Positions 43,923-53,121 of a stretch of DNA of 64,000 nucleotides are shown here, one piece after another. The stretch is from UBA6170 sp034429975 (GTDB lineage Bacteria; Chloroflexota; Anaerolineae; Anaerolineales; Anaerolineaceae), in the NCBI GenBank assembly GCA_034429975.1, contig DAOUFM010000146.1, positions 198,687 through 262,686 on the forward strand. Direction: 5' to 3'. The notes beneath the pieces were generated by a model that saw only the letters and a list, made by a program, of their open reading frames with translations, was not told the origin of the DNA and made no database searches. Position 1 is the stretch's first letter. Each line of letters starts with the position of its first letter. Position numbers and translations under genes: made by a program.

Positions 43923-44725
43923 TAATCCCCCCTTATTTTCATCATTTTCGCCAGGCGGTTGAGCAGATTATTTCCAGTTTCCAGGCTCATAAATGGAACT
44001 TCTTCTCCCAGTAACCTTCTGGCGATGTTTCTGAAAGCTACCCCCGCTTTGGAATGATTGCTTAATGTAACCGGCTGCCCGCGATTGGAGGAAACAATCA
44101 CCGATTCGTCTTCAGGAATTACCCCAATCAAATCAATTGCCAGCAGATCCACCACATCTTCCGTACTGAGCATATCCCCTTTTTTGGTCAAGGTTGGGTT
44201 GACCCGGTTTAGAATGAGCTGGGCTGGCCCTTTTTCTTCGGACTCAATCAAACCTATGATCCGATCGGCATCCCGCACAGAAGAAACCTCGGGGTTGGTG
44301 ACCACCAAAACCAGATCAGCAGGGGCTAGGGCGTTGCGGAATCCACGTTCAATCCCAGCCGGCGAATCAACCAATATCCAATCGACCTCATCCCGCAATT
44401 CATCACATAACCGGATCATATCACTCGGAGAAACCGCACTTTTATCTCTGGATTGGGCGGATGGGATCAAAAAGAGCTCCGGGAGACGCTTATCACGAAT
44501 CATAGCTTGTTTGATCCGGCAGCGCCCTTCAACAATATCCACAAGGTCATACACAATCCGGTTTTCCAGCCCAAGGATAACGTCCAGATTACGCAGACCT
44601 ATATCACCATCAATACAAACTACTTTTTGATTTTCCTGGGCAAGCGCAACGGCTAAATTTGCAGTAGTTGTTGTTTTTCCAACCCCACCTTTACCACTTG
44701 AAATTGTTACTACTTTAGCACTCAT
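43922..44725 (-). CDS. minD: Septum site-determining protein MinD
   Basis: Deviant Walker ATPase of the ParA/MinD family, 267 aa. It has GKGGVGKTT at the N-terminus, switch segments DGDIGLRNLD and DSPAGIERG, and a C-terminal amphipathic membrane-targeting helix NLLNRLAKMMK. The ATG chosen places SAKVVTISSGKGG at the start; the longer frame reaches back into minC without support. It is 7 bp after minC. Confidence 0.95.
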   Translation of the reverse strand: MSAKVVTISSGKGGVGKTTTTANLAVALAQENQKVVCIDGDIGLRNLDVILGLENRIVYDLVDIVEGRCRIKQAMIRDKRLPELFLIPSAQSRDKSAVSPSDMIRLCDELRDEVDWILVDSPAGIERGFRNALAPADLVLVVTNPEVSSVRDADRIIGLIESEEKGPAQLILNRVNPTLTKKGDMLSTEDVVDLLAIDLIGVIPEDESVIVSSNRGQPVTLSNHSKAGVAFRNIARRLLGEEVPFMSLETGNNLLNRLAKMMKIRGD

Positions 44726-44732
44726 AAACTTC

Positions 44733-45416
44733 TTACCTCGATTTCGGATTCCAAGATTCGGCAATCACCTGGCCGGATACTATTTTTGCGATTTCTGGTT
44801 GGGGTTTCCCTTTTCTTTTCGGAGTTATTGCGATCGTATTTGCAATACGCAGTTGGGTTGGAATTAAGTCTAAAGCGCAGACAATCGCATCTTCATTGCC
44901 ATCCGCGCCGGCATGAACCACACCCTGGCATTTTCCCCAAATGATCACACTGCCCCCGGCAATAATTTCTCCTCCGGGGTTTACATCTCCGAAAACGATC
45001 ACATGTCCGTTTGAAGCAACCTTAAAGCCCGATCGGATTGTTTTTCTCAGAAAAATGGCTTCATCCCCTGTAAGAGTGGTTTCATTTGGCTTAATCAACC
45101 TTTCAGGTTTCGGTTTCGAAATTCTGGTTGCCAGCCCTAAATCCTGAGCGGTCATTTCTGTAATCGGTGAATTAGACAAAACTGCCCATAAAGTGATGTT
45201 TTTATCCGCCAACCGATCTCTTAAGGTTCCTAATTCAGCCGCATGTAAAATACGGTTACCTACATCCAGAGCCAACCGCGCTCCCTGAAAGAAATTTTCC
45301 TTCTCTGATATTTTTTGCATGAAGCTCGCGAGAACAATTTGCCAGTCACCTTCATTAATCGTGACCAACAAGCCTTCGCGTATTCCTTTGATTTGTACTG
45401 TATCAGCTTGAATCAA
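44733..45416 (-). CDS. minC: Septum site-determining protein MinC
   Basis: FtsZ-polymerisation inhibitor of 227 aa. The N-terminal domain (about 1-100) is weakly conserved. The C-terminal beta-helix (about 120-205) is clear, with RSGFKVASNGHVIVFGDVN and GGSVIIWG, the surface that binds MinD. The start is a TTG with only a weak GGGA upstream, so the exact N-terminus is uncertain. It follows mrdA by 53 bp, which joins the elongasome and Min genes on one strand. Confidence 0.9.
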   Translation of the reverse strand: MIQADTVQIKGIREGLLVTINEGDWQIVLASFMQKISEKENFFQGARLALDVGNRILHAAELGTLRDRLADKNITLWAVLSNSPITEMTAQDLGLATRISKPKPERLIKPNETTLTGDEAIFLRKTIRSGFKVASNGHVIVFGDVNPGGEIIAGGSVIIWGKCQGVVHAGADGNEDAIVCALDLIPTQLRIANTIAITPKRKGKPQPEIAKIVSGQVIAESWNPKSR

Positions 45417-45469
45417 TTTTCACATTCCCATGCTTTTTTGAATGTTAAATTATAGCATTAAGCCAGCTT

Positions 45470-47569
45470 TTATTGGTTGATATCCAGACCCTGATCTACC
45501 GCTTTTAAAGCGAAGTAGGAAGCCAATATGTCCCGAACAACCGGGCCAGATAATACGGCACCTTCATCGCCATCGTAAACAAAGACAACCACTGCAATTT
45601 CCGGGTCATCGTATGGAGCATAACCAACATACCAGGCGTGTGCTGGCCAGGCTCCCGGAACGCATAAATTCTTTTTCTGGGCTATATCATCACAATATTC
45701 GGCTGTTCCTGTTTTTCCGGCTGATGGCACTTTTTCACCGACAAAAATTAATGCAGAAGTTCCATCCACGACAACTTCCCGTAAAGCTTCTTTCGTTTTA
45801 GCGATCACCCAGGGTTCCACCGTTTTATATTCACCCGTGGTTCGGAAATTTTCATCATAAATCTGAATAACCGGATCTTTGGTGATGTCGCGCACCTGTA
45901 TTGGCGTAAAGGGTTTAATTACATTTCCCTCCGAGTCTAAAATTTCTTTTACCAATGTTGGTTTCATCATCACCCCATCATTGGCTACTGTGGCAAAGGA
46001 GACCAAAACTTGCAGCGGTGTAGCGAGAACATAACTTTGTCCCATGGTTGCAATATAAGTATCTCCGGTTGACCAGTTTTCACCTAAATTGATACGCTTC
46101 CAGGTAGGGTCTGGAATTAACCCCGGCATTTCTCCTGGCAATTCAATACCGGTGATCTCCCCATAACCCAAAGCGCGTGAATATTCACCAATTCTCCAGA
46201 TATTTAATCCAACCGGAACTTCATCCCCATATCCACCCCCGACTTTATAGAAATAAACATCGCAGGAGAGTGCCACACCACGAATAAAATTAACGTTGCC
46301 ATGCCCAGCTCCAGTGGTTTTGTAGGTGTAACACACATAATCGCGCGGACGCCCGGGGTCATTCGGGCTGAATTGTTCCTGAATAGTGATTTTCCCAGGG
46401 TCAAAAATCACTGTTTCAGGTCGCACAACATTTTCATTCAATATACCGACTGCTGGCGCTACCTTAAACACTGACCCGGGCGGTTGTTCGGCAGAAACTG
46501 CATGATTGAAGAGAGGTTTGCGGGCATCCAGTTGCAATTGGTTGTAGTAGTACGCTGGAATGAAACGAGCCATACGGTTATTTTCGTAGGTTGGGTAACT
46601 CACCAATGCCAGAATTTCACCTGTTTTCGGATTCATGGCAATCACTGCCCCCACATTGTATTTATCCACACCTTTGAGCAGATTATAGCGTTTCATGTTA
46701 GCTAACAAAGCAGTTTTGGCAGCCGCCTGTAAGCGTGTGTCAATGGTTAATTTTATATTTTTTCCAGATACTGGTGCAATCGGGACTTCCAAATCACGGA
46801 TAATCTTTCCAGCGCCATCCACTTCTACAATCCTTTTTCCGTTGGTGCCGATCAGTTCTTCGTCCAGATATTGTTCTACACCTGCATAGCCAACTTTGTC
46901 TCGGTTGGTAACAAACCCCAAATCCTCATAATAATCCACTTGTGAGGCCGGTATAGGACCTAAAAAACCAACCACTTCAGAAGTTAATTCACCGGTTGGA
47001 TAATCTCTTACGGCTGAAATTTCGATATCAACACCCGGCCAATCACTCTTCTTCTCGCGAATGACCATGGCTGTCTCAGCATCGATATCACACTTAACCT
47101 GAACAGGGCTATAAGGTGCGTTGGTATCGCCAATATACACTATTTCTTTAATCCCGAAATCGTTGTAACAGGGTGTAAAATTTTTTATAGCTTCCTCATC
47201 GTCAATATTTCCGCTGGACACCGGGATATCAATAAGAGCAGAAAGTTCCCGATAAATACGTTGCATATCCCCATTCGGGTTGTAAGTATTCACATCCGGT
47301 AATAAAGCTGGCGTGATAATAACATTGTAGGAAGCAATGTTTCGAGCTAATACAAACCCATTGCGGTCGTAAATAATCCCTCGCTGGGTAGATTCGCTGA
47401 CCTCTTGAATTCTGTTCTCATTGGCTTGATCAAGAAATGCCTGTCCTTCAATCACCTGTAACGTGAATAGACGATAGAAGTAAAACAGCAAAATAAGTAC
47501 CATTACGCCAAAAAAGGCAGCGAGTCTCCACTTTTGTACCCGAAATTGATCCATCGCTGATTGGTTCAT
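45470..47569 (-). CDS. mrdA: Penicillin-binding protein 2 (elongation transpeptidase)
   Basis: Class B PBP, 699 aa. It has an N-terminal membrane anchor (about 12-32), a dimerisation/pedestal region and a transpeptidase domain with active-site SxxK in PPGSVFKVA, a second-motif region near SCDVYFYK, and KTGT in SAGKTGTAEY. It crosslinks new side-wall peptidoglycan with RodA under MreBCD control. Its ATG overlaps the mreD stop (ATGA) with GAGGA upstream. Confidence 0.93.
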   Translation of the reverse strand: MNQSAMDQFRVQKWRLAAFFGVMVLILLFYFYRLFTLQVIEGQAFLDQANENRIQEVSESTQRGIIYDRNGFVLARNIASYNVIITPALLPDVNTYNPNGDMQRIYRELSALIDIPVSSGNIDDEEAIKNFTPCYNDFGIKEIVYIGDTNAPYSPVQVKCDIDAETAMVIREKKSDWPGVDIEISAVRDYPTGELTSEVVGFLGPIPASQVDYYEDLGFVTNRDKVGYAGVEQYLDEELIGTNGKRIVEVDGAGKIIRDLEVPIAPVSGKNIKLTIDTRLQAAAKTALLANMKRYNLLKGVDKYNVGAVIAMNPKTGEILALVSYPTYENNRMARFIPAYYYNQLQLDARKPLFNHAVSAEQPPGSVFKVAPAVGILNENVVRPETVIFDPGKITIQEQFSPNDPGRPRDYVCYTYKTTGAGHGNVNFIRGVALSCDVYFYKVGGGYGDEVPVGLNIWRIGEYSRALGYGEITGIELPGEMPGLIPDPTWKRINLGENWSTGDTYIATMGQSYVLATPLQVLVSFATVANDGVMMKPTLVKEILDSEGNVIKPFTPIQVRDITKDPVIQIYDENFRTTGEYKTVEPWVIAKTKEALREVVVDGTSALIFVGEKVPSAGKTGTAEYCDDIAQKKNLCVPGAWPAHAWYVGYAPYDDPEIAVVVFVYDGDEGAVLSGPVVRDILASYFALKAVDQGLDINQ

Positions 47570-48072
47570 AATTCCTCTTCATAGGGGTACACCCAATGAT
47601 GTAGCTCATTGGCCAGTAAATACATGGGTATAGCCGCCAGTATATTGATAATCATACTCGGAATAATCACAATCTGAAAAGTTTCCTGAATACCCAACTG
47701 GGAACCGGATAATTGTAAATAAAAACCAAAAATGACCAGATGAATGAAGGTGAAAATCAAGCTAAAAATGAGCATGCTTACAATGGGAAGTTGTTGCAAG
47801 TTTTTCTTACTCCAGTAAATAACAACTGTAATCAAACCATAAATACTAAGAAGAATAATTAAGGGCTCCGCAGAAATCAAATGAAGAAAAAAGAGTGTAA
47901 CAACTGCAAAGAGAATTACATCTACAATACTCGTCTTTTTTTGGATAATCCAGCCAATCAAAGCCAGCATTAATAGATCGATTTTCCCGGAAAGCACTTG
48001 TAGATTGCTAAAAATCCCCAGTTGAATCATTGCGATGATCAAGACAAATAATAAAATAAATATTTTTCGCAT
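47566..48072 (-). CDS. mreD: Rod-shape-determining protein MreD
   Basis: Small polytopic membrane protein of 168 aa with about five hydrophobic helices. Sequence conservation in this family is low, so the call rests on size, topology and position between mreC and mrdA. It starts one base after the mreC stop and overlaps mrdA by four bases. Confidence 0.88.
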   Translation of the reverse strand: MRKIFILLFVLIIAMIQLGIFSNLQVLSGKIDLLMLALIGWIIQKKTSIVDVILFAVVTLFFLHLISAEPLIILLSIYGLITVVIYWSKKNLQQLPIVSMLIFSLIFTFIHLVIFGFYLQLSGSQLGIQETFQIVIIPSMIINILAAIPMYLLANELHHWVYPYEEEL

Positions 48073-48073
48073 T

Positions 48074-48916
48074 TTATGGCGCCGGTTCAGGTACTAAAGG
48101 CGAGATATCAATCGGCCGAAAATTCTTAATCACCAATACTGCCTGTAATTGAGCATAATCAACAATCGGTTGTATGGTGGCTGTCTGAAATAATTCATTT
48201 TCAAAGTGCCGCACAGTAATCACTTGCCCAATTAATAAATCTGCCGGATACGTCCCACCCAACCCCGACGTCAGGATAATTTCACCAGGCTCAAGATTCG
48301 TCTCTTGGGGCACCATTTGAAGGAAAATTTCACCGGTAATTGAGCCATTTATTTGGGCATTAACTTTTTGGGTCTGCAGTTTCACATTAACTACCGATGC
48401 GAGATCATTGATCAATTGTACCCGGGCAGCACCAGCCGTGACAGCATCGATTCTCCCAACCAATCCCGATTGAGTCACTACCGGCATCCCCCGACGGATT
48501 CCTTCATCGCTGCCATGATCAATAATAACGTAATGCAGAAATGGACTGGGATCTTTTCCAATCACAGCCGCGGCAACATATTGATATTCGGGTCTTCTGC
48601 GGGCATATCCCAGCAGTTCTTCTAAACCCTGTGATTCTTCCAATTGGGCTTGTAAAACCACAATCTGAGATTGTAACCGCGCCACTTCATTATCCAGTTC
48701 AATATTTCTAATTCGCAATTCTTCAACATCTTGGGGAGCGTTCACCAACTGAGCAACTGCCACATAACGGGATGAAATCCACTCCTGTACCCCAAAAAAA
48801 GGGCGCGACATTTTCACCAGAATGGGACTGAGGTATCCCCCCAGGGCTAACAACAACAACCCCACAGCAATTAATACGACAGTCACAGGTTTTATTGATT
48901 TGAAAAATTTCTTCAT
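48074..48916 (-). CDS. mreC: Rod-shape-determining protein MreC
   Basis: A 280-aa bitopic protein: short cytoplasmic N-terminus, one membrane helix (about 11-31), a coiled coil (about 65-95) and paired beta-barrel domains with conserved VIGKDPSPFLHYVIIDHGSDEGI and GLVGRIDAV. It links MreB inside to PBP2 outside. It lies 30 bp after mreB with no clear ribosome-binding site. Confidence 0.93.
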   Translation of the reverse strand: MKKFFKSIKPVTVVLIAVGLLLLALGGYLSPILVKMSRPFFGVQEWISSRYVAVAQLVNAPQDVEELRIRNIELDNEVARLQSQIVVLQAQLEESQGLEELLGYARRRPEYQYVAAAVIGKDPSPFLHYVIIDHGSDEGIRRGMPVVTQSGLVGRIDAVTAGAARVQLINDLASVVNVKLQTQKVNAQINGSITGEIFLQMVPQETNLEPGEIILTSGLGGTYPADLLIGQVITVRHFENELFQTATIQPIVDYAQLQAVLVIKNFRPIDISPLVPEPAP

Positions 48917-48946
48917 TTGATTTGAATTAAATGATTTTATTCTAAA

Positions 48947-49993
48947 TTACTCAATATCGACCAGCAACTTAGAATATCTTTCAAGGTCTTCCAATACCAT
49001 ACCAGCGCCCCTTGCAACACAGGTTAGTGGATCTTCAGCCACCCAAACTCTCAAGTTTAATTCATCAGTCAATCTTTCTTTCAAGCCCAGCAGCATTGCA
49101 CCACCCCCCGCCAGACAGATTCCATTTTCCATCAAATCAGCCACAATTTCAGGGGGCGCTTCATCCAGAGCATCCTTAATTGTATCCAGGATCACTTGCA
49201 GGGAAGAACTGATCGCTTCCCGGATTTCTACAGAAGAAATTTCAAGCTCTTCTGGCAGTCCGGTTACCAGATTCCTTCCACGCACCCGCATGGTTTTTTC
49301 AGAAGGCAGTGGATAAGCAGAGCCCACGGTCATTTTAACCTGCTCCGCCATTCGCTCCCCGATCAAGAGATTATATTTATTACGAATATAGGTAATGATG
49401 TCTTGATCCAGCTCATCCCCGGCGACCCGTAACGACCGTGAGACCACCACACCGCTCATCGAAATAATGGCAACCTCTGAAGTTCCCCCGCCGATATCAA
49501 CGATCATACTGCCTACTACTTCAGTAACCGGTAAGCCTGCCCCTAAGGCAGCCGCCATCGGTTCTTCGATCAGGTACGTTTCGCGGGCGCCAGATTCTTT
49601 AGAGGCATCAAAAACGGCATTTTTTTCAACTTCCGTTGAACCCGATGGTATTCCAATCACCACCCGCGGTCTGGGAAGTGGCACTAATGTTTGTTGGTGG
49701 GCTTTACTCAAAAAGTAGCCAATTAAATCTTTGGTCACATCATATTCTGAAATTACCCCATCCCGTAACGGTCTGACAGCAATATGGGTAGCAGGGGTTC
49801 TACCAACCATTTCTTTCGCTTGCAGTCCAATTTTTTCTGGCCTTCTGGTTTTTTTGTCCAGTACCACCCAGGAAGGTTCATTAATAACCAGACCTTTACC
49901 ACGCACATTTACCAATGTGTTTGCTGTTCCAAGGTCAATTCCAATATCGAGAGAAAAAAGTCCAAATAGCCAATTTAATGGACGAAAGGCCAA
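48947..49993 (-). CDS. mreB: Rod-shape-determining actin homologue MreB
   Basis: Actin-fold ATPase, 348 aa, that organises side-wall growth. Phosphate-1 is DIGIDLGTANT (about 16-26), phosphate-2 is MIVDIGGGTSEVA, and the adenosine motif is GICLAGGGAML. A short hydrophobic N-terminal extension (LNWLFGLF) may bind membrane. The start is TTG with AGGAG seven bases upstream; an extended -10 promoter lies at 50029-50037. It is the first gene of a nine-gene same-strand cluster ending with gltX. Confidence 0.95.
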   Translation of the reverse strand: MAFRPLNWLFGLFSLDIGIDLGTANTLVNVRGKGLVINEPSWVVLDKKTRRPEKIGLQAKEMVGRTPATHIAVRPLRDGVISEYDVTKDLIGYFLSKAHQQTLVPLPRPRVVIGIPSGSTEVEKNAVFDASKESGARETYLIEEPMAAALGAGLPVTEVVGSMIVDIGGGTSEVAIISMSGVVVSRSLRVAGDELDQDIITYIRNKYNLLIGERMAEQVKMTVGSAYPLPSEKTMRVRGRNLVTGLPEELEISSVEIREAISSSLQVILDTIKDALDEAPPEIVADLMENGICLAGGGAMLLGLKERLTDELNLRVWVAEDPLTCVARGAGMVLEDLERYSKLLVDIE

Positions 49994-50028
49994 ATTGTTA
50001 CTCCTGGATTAGGATTCATGTAGATTGG

Positions 50029-50037
50029 ATTATACCA
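50029..50037 (-). promoter_or_regulatory. Extended -10 promoter of the mreB operon
   Basis: TGGTATAAT on the minus strand, 35 bp before the mreB start. The -35 is weak, but the TG extension compensates in many sigma-70 promoters. Confidence 0.6.
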
Positions 50038-50141
50038 TAGCAGGTATCACGAGTATCTTCCACTGAATTTTATCAAATTATTTATGATTAATCTTCTTTT
50101 CAACTAAACAAAATTTTTATCCGAATAATAAAACAGATAAG

Positions 50142-50696
50142 TTAGTTTATCCCCTTAGAAATCAGGAATTGGCTGCCTAATAAATACCCTCCATACGCAA
50201 ATGCCAGCATTTTTAGCAATTTCCCAATGAAACAAAAAAATAAAAATCGATAAAGTGGAATTCTCATCGCACCGGCCATCATGCCAACAATATCAAAAGC
50301 CGGGTTCGGGATGAAAGCCATCACGACGATGGTTAGGTCTCCATAGCGTTTCATCCAAGTCTCCAACCTGGCATGCCATTTGGTCTTCTCAATGATCCCC
50401 TGACCACTAAAACCTGCCAGATAACCTGAAATTTCACCCACAGTAGCCCCTCCAGCCGATGCCAAACCAACATAAAATGGATTAAAGACTGTCCCCATCG
50501 CGGATGTTATTAAGACTCCTGGAACCGGGAGAATTAATGAAGCATTGGTCAAAAGGGAGGCCAGAAAAATACCAATATATCCAAAGCGCTCCAGATATTG
50601 AATGCTCTCACGGTTGATAAACAAAATAACCGTTAATCCGATCACAAAAATGAAAGCCAGCCAGCGAAGAAACGTTGTTCTTTTTTCTTTATTCAT
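50142..50696 (-). CDS. DedA/VTT-domain membrane protein
   Basis: A 184-aa membrane protein of the SNARE-associated/VTT (DedA-like) family. The re-entrant core shows the conserved Gly/Pro-rich LPVPGVLITSAMG and the FIPNPAFDIVGMMAGAM segment, with about four to five helices. Members are linked to lipid scrambling or undecaprenyl-phosphate recycling; the exact role here is unknown. It overlaps the end of udk by four bases (ATGA) and is therefore translationally coupled. Confidence 0.85.
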   Translation of the reverse strand: MNKEKRTTFLRWLAFIFVIGLTVILFINRESIQYLERFGYIGIFLASLLTNASLILPVPGVLITSAMGTVFNPFYVGLASAGGATVGEISGYLAGFSGQGIIEKTKWHARLETWMKRYGDLTIVVMAFIPNPAFDIVGMMAGAMRIPLYRFLFFCFIGKLLKMLAFAYGGYLLGSQFLISKGIN

Positions 50697-51349
50697 TTGT
50701 TTTCAGAATCTAAATTTTCACTGTGTTTTAACAATGCCTCGATACGGGCGATTACCATTTCGAGGGCAACTTTATTTCTTCCCCCTTCAGGAATAATCAC
50801 ATCAGCATAGCGTTTAGACGGTTCAACAAAATCCAGGTGCATCGGACGCACGGTAGTAAGGTATTGTTCAATGACCATCTCCATGGATCTTCCCCGTTCA
50901 GCAATATCTCGGCTAAGCCGTCTGATAAAGCGAATATCATCATCCGTATCGACAAAAATCTTTACATCAAATAATTCTCTTAATTTTGGTTCAGCAAAAA
51001 TCAGAATGCCTTCAACCACCACCACATGTTGAGGTTTAACCAAAATAGTTTTATCTGTTCTGGTATGATTGGTAAAATCATAGACCGGTAGATAAATTTT
51101 TTGCCAGTTTTTTATCTGGATGACATGCTCAATCAGCAATTCATTTTCCAGGGAATCCGGATGGTCGAAATTGATTAATTTCCTTTGCTCTTCCCGCAAA
51201 GAACTCAGATCGCGGTAATAAGCGTCATGTGGAATATAAGCAATGCGATGTGAACCCACATTTTTTAGTAATTCATTGGCAACGGTTGTTTTACCCGAAC
51301 CAGACCCCCCGGCAATTCCAATAATTAGAGGTGTTTTCCTTTTTGGCAT
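50693..51349 (-). CDS. udk: Uridine/cytidine kinase
   Basis: A 218-aa nucleoside kinase of the pyrimidine salvage pathway. It has the P-loop GGSGSGKTT (about 14-22), the HDAYYRD and FDHPDS segments, DFTNHTR, and the lid RRLSRDIAERGRS. The frame continues 59 codons upstream, but the family N-terminus fits the ATG at 51349. TATAAT ends six bases before that ATG and there is no ribosome-binding site, so the message may be leaderless. It is divergent from the fusion gene at 51420. Confidence 0.93.
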   Translation of the reverse strand: MPKRKTPLIIGIAGGSGSGKTTVANELLKNVGSHRIAYIPHDAYYRDLSSLREEQRKLINFDHPDSLENELLIEHVIQIKNWQKIYLPVYDFTNHTRTDKTILVKPQHVVVVEGILIFAEPKLRELFDVKIFVDTDDDIRFIRRLSRDIAERGRSMEMVIEQYLTTVRPMHLDFVEPSKRYADVIIPEGGRNKVALEMVIARIEALLKHSENLDSENK

Positions 51350-51355
51350 ATAAAA

Positions 51356-51361
51356 ATTATA
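51356..51361 (-). promoter_or_regulatory. -10 box of udk giving a leaderless message
   Basis: TATAAT on the minus strand with six bases between it and the start codon. A normal start distance of about seven bases falls on the A of ATG. The -35 is poor. Confidence 0.5.
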
Positions 51362-51419
51362 ATCTGTAATAGGTAATATCGAAATGATTATTGGAAAACA
51401 AATTATCTGAGGAGTGAAT

Positions 51420-52997
51420 ATGTACGAGGATTTGCAATCACCTTTTTTTTGGGCGGTTATTAGCTTGATTGGTTTATTAGGTGCCAGTACAGTCGTAAAT
51501 ACTCGCTTTGGGAAAAAATATTCCATCTTTGGGGTAATTTCTGGTTTACTATTTACCCTGGGAAGAATAATAATGGTTCTGCCTTTGATTGTGCAACCAC
51601 GCTTTTCCCAATCCCTCTTACTTTTTTACACTGGAATTGTTCTGGGAATTCTCAGCTTGATCTTTATCATTCCCAGTTTCAAATCCCAGGCTCTGATTTT
51701 CCCATCTAAAAGTCCAAAATTAAATACCAATGGTTTATATAGCATTGTTCGCCACCCTTATTATCTGGGAGAGATATTATTCTCGCTGGCTTTGTCGTTG
51801 ATTTTCAGATCAATCATCGGGTTGGCATTTACCCCGATTTGGTGGGTGGCTTTACAACTTCACATCCTGCATGAAGAAGAAAGCCTGGAAAGAGAATTTG
51901 GCCCTTTCTACTTAGAATACAAAAAAAGAGTAAAAGGGAGAATTATCCCCATTCCACCCATTGTCAACTCACCAATCCCTTCCTATCCCTTTAAAAACCT
52001 TGTTTTTCGCGGTGGTGGGATGAAAGGCACTGCTTACACAGGGGCTCTTGAGGTCTTATCCGAAAGAGGTTTGTTGAAACAAATTCAACGGGTAGCTGGT
52101 TCCTCGGTAGGTGCCATTACCGCTGCGCTAGTAAGTTTTAATTTAGATTTCCCTGAAACCCTGGAATTAATCGAATCGCTCGATTTTAAACAGGTTCCTC
52201 AATTAAGCTCCGACCCAGGTGAAACTGAATCAGAATGGCGTTCAAAATTTCTAGGGAAAGAAATCTCAAAAATTAGCCGGGATATTGAAGCTATTCAAAG
52301 ATTGATGACTAAATATGGATGGTATTCCAGCGAATATTTCAACCACTGGATCAGAGATGTTATTTCACACTACTGTAATGGAAACCCGGATGCCACTTTT
52401 CAGGATTTTAAAGATTTAGGTTACAAAGATCTTTATATTATTAGTGCGAATATATCAAAATTAGAAGTTTCAATTTTTTCTCAAGAAACAACACCAGATT
52501 TTCCCGTAGCTGCCGCCATCAGAATGTCAATATCCATTCCCTTATACTTTGAAGTTTTACGCTATAACGGTAAAGATATTGGAGAAGGCGATTATTATGT
52601 GGATGGAGGGGTTTTACTAAATTACCCTTTGCATTTATTTGATCATCCCAGGTTTAAAAATGGTAATATCTGGTTTAAGGATGGTATTAACTGGGAAACA
52701 TTAGGTTTTTATTTGTATACGAATGCTGAAATGGTCTCTGAATCCAAGAAGATTGAAAACTTCAAAGATTTTATCTCCCATCTCTATGAATCGTATAACC
52801 TCAGTCTGCAATTGGCCGAAATCGAACACAATCCAATCGATCGAAGAAGATCGGTCAAAATCAACACTTTAGGGGTCTCCTCCACTGACTTTCAGTTAAC
52901 TAAAAATGATCGAAAATATCAGGAATTGGTTGATGAAGGCCGTAAAGCAACCCAAAACTACCTGGAGAACTACCATCAGTTTATAATAAATAAATAA
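51420..52997 (+). CDS. Fusion: membrane methyltransferase (ICMT/PEMT-like) and patatin phospholipase
   Basis: A single 525-aa frame. Residues 1-175 form a polytopic isoprenylcysteine/phospholipid-methyltransferase-like domain with the cofactor-site pattern RHPYYLGE (111-118) and HEEE (151-154). Residues about 190-460 form a patatin-like hydrolase with oxyanion-hole RGGGMKG (197-203), nucleophile elbow GSSVG (Ser229) and catalytic Asp395 in DGG. All catalytic residues are present. The ATG has GGAG five bases upstream. The join implies one protein that methylates a lipid or prenyl group and hydrolyses acyl chains at the same membrane site; substrates are unknown. Confidence 0.85.
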   Translation: MYEDLQSPFFWAVISLIGLLGASTVVNTRFGKKYSIFGVISGLLFTLGRIIMVLPLIVQPRFSQSLLLFYTGIVLGILSLIFIIPSFKSQALIFPSKSPKLNTNGLYSIVRHPYYLGEILFSLALSLIFRSIIGLAFTPIWWVALQLHILHEEESLEREFGPFYLEYKKRVKGRIIPIPPIVNSPIPSYPFKNLVFRGGGMKGTAYTGALEVLSERGLLKQIQRVAGSSVGAITAALVSFNLDFPETLELIESLDFKQVPQLSSDPGETESEWRSKFLGKEISKISRDIEAIQRLMTKYGWYSSEYFNHWIRDVISHYCNGNPDATFQDFKDLGYKDLYIISANISKLEVSIFSQETTPDFPVAAAIRMSISIPLYFEVLRYNGKDIGEGDYYVDGGVLLNYPLHLFDHPRFKNGNIWFKDGINWETLGFYLYTNAEMVSESKKIENFKDFISHLYESYNLSLQLAEIEHNPIDRRRSVKINTLGVSSTDFQLTKNDRKYQELVDEGRKATQNYLENYHQFIINK

Positions 52998-53002
52998 ATA
53001 GA

Positions 53003-53075
53003 GCCATCGATGGGAGTCGAACCCATGACCTGACGATTACGAATCGTCTGCTCTGCCAACTGAGCTACGATGGCG
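53003..53075 (-). tRNA. tRNA-Thr (anticodon CGT)
   Basis: 73 nt with acceptor GCCATCG/CGATGGC, D-loop GTAGCTCAGTTGGCAGAGC, anticodon stem GACGA/TCGTC with loop TTCGTAA (anticodon CGT) and T-loop TTCGACT. CCA is not encoded. It reads ACG codons. Confidence 0.96.
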
Positions 53076-53084
53076 CGTGTGAAA

Positions 53085-53112
53085 TTATATCAGTAGAGAA
53101 ATTGATAAGCAA
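53085..53112 (-). promoter_or_regulatory. Promoter of tRNA-Thr
   Basis: TTGCTT and TATAAT with a 16-bp spacer on the minus strand; the -10 ends 9 bp before the tRNA. The -35 overlaps the ribosome-binding site of the divergent glycosyltransferase gene. Confidence 0.7.
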
Positions 53113-53121
53113 GGATTTAGA

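Noticed and set aside
44058..44630. 190-codon frame antisense to minD
   Set aside because: Shadow of minD: high Ser/Arg/Thr content and no start signal.
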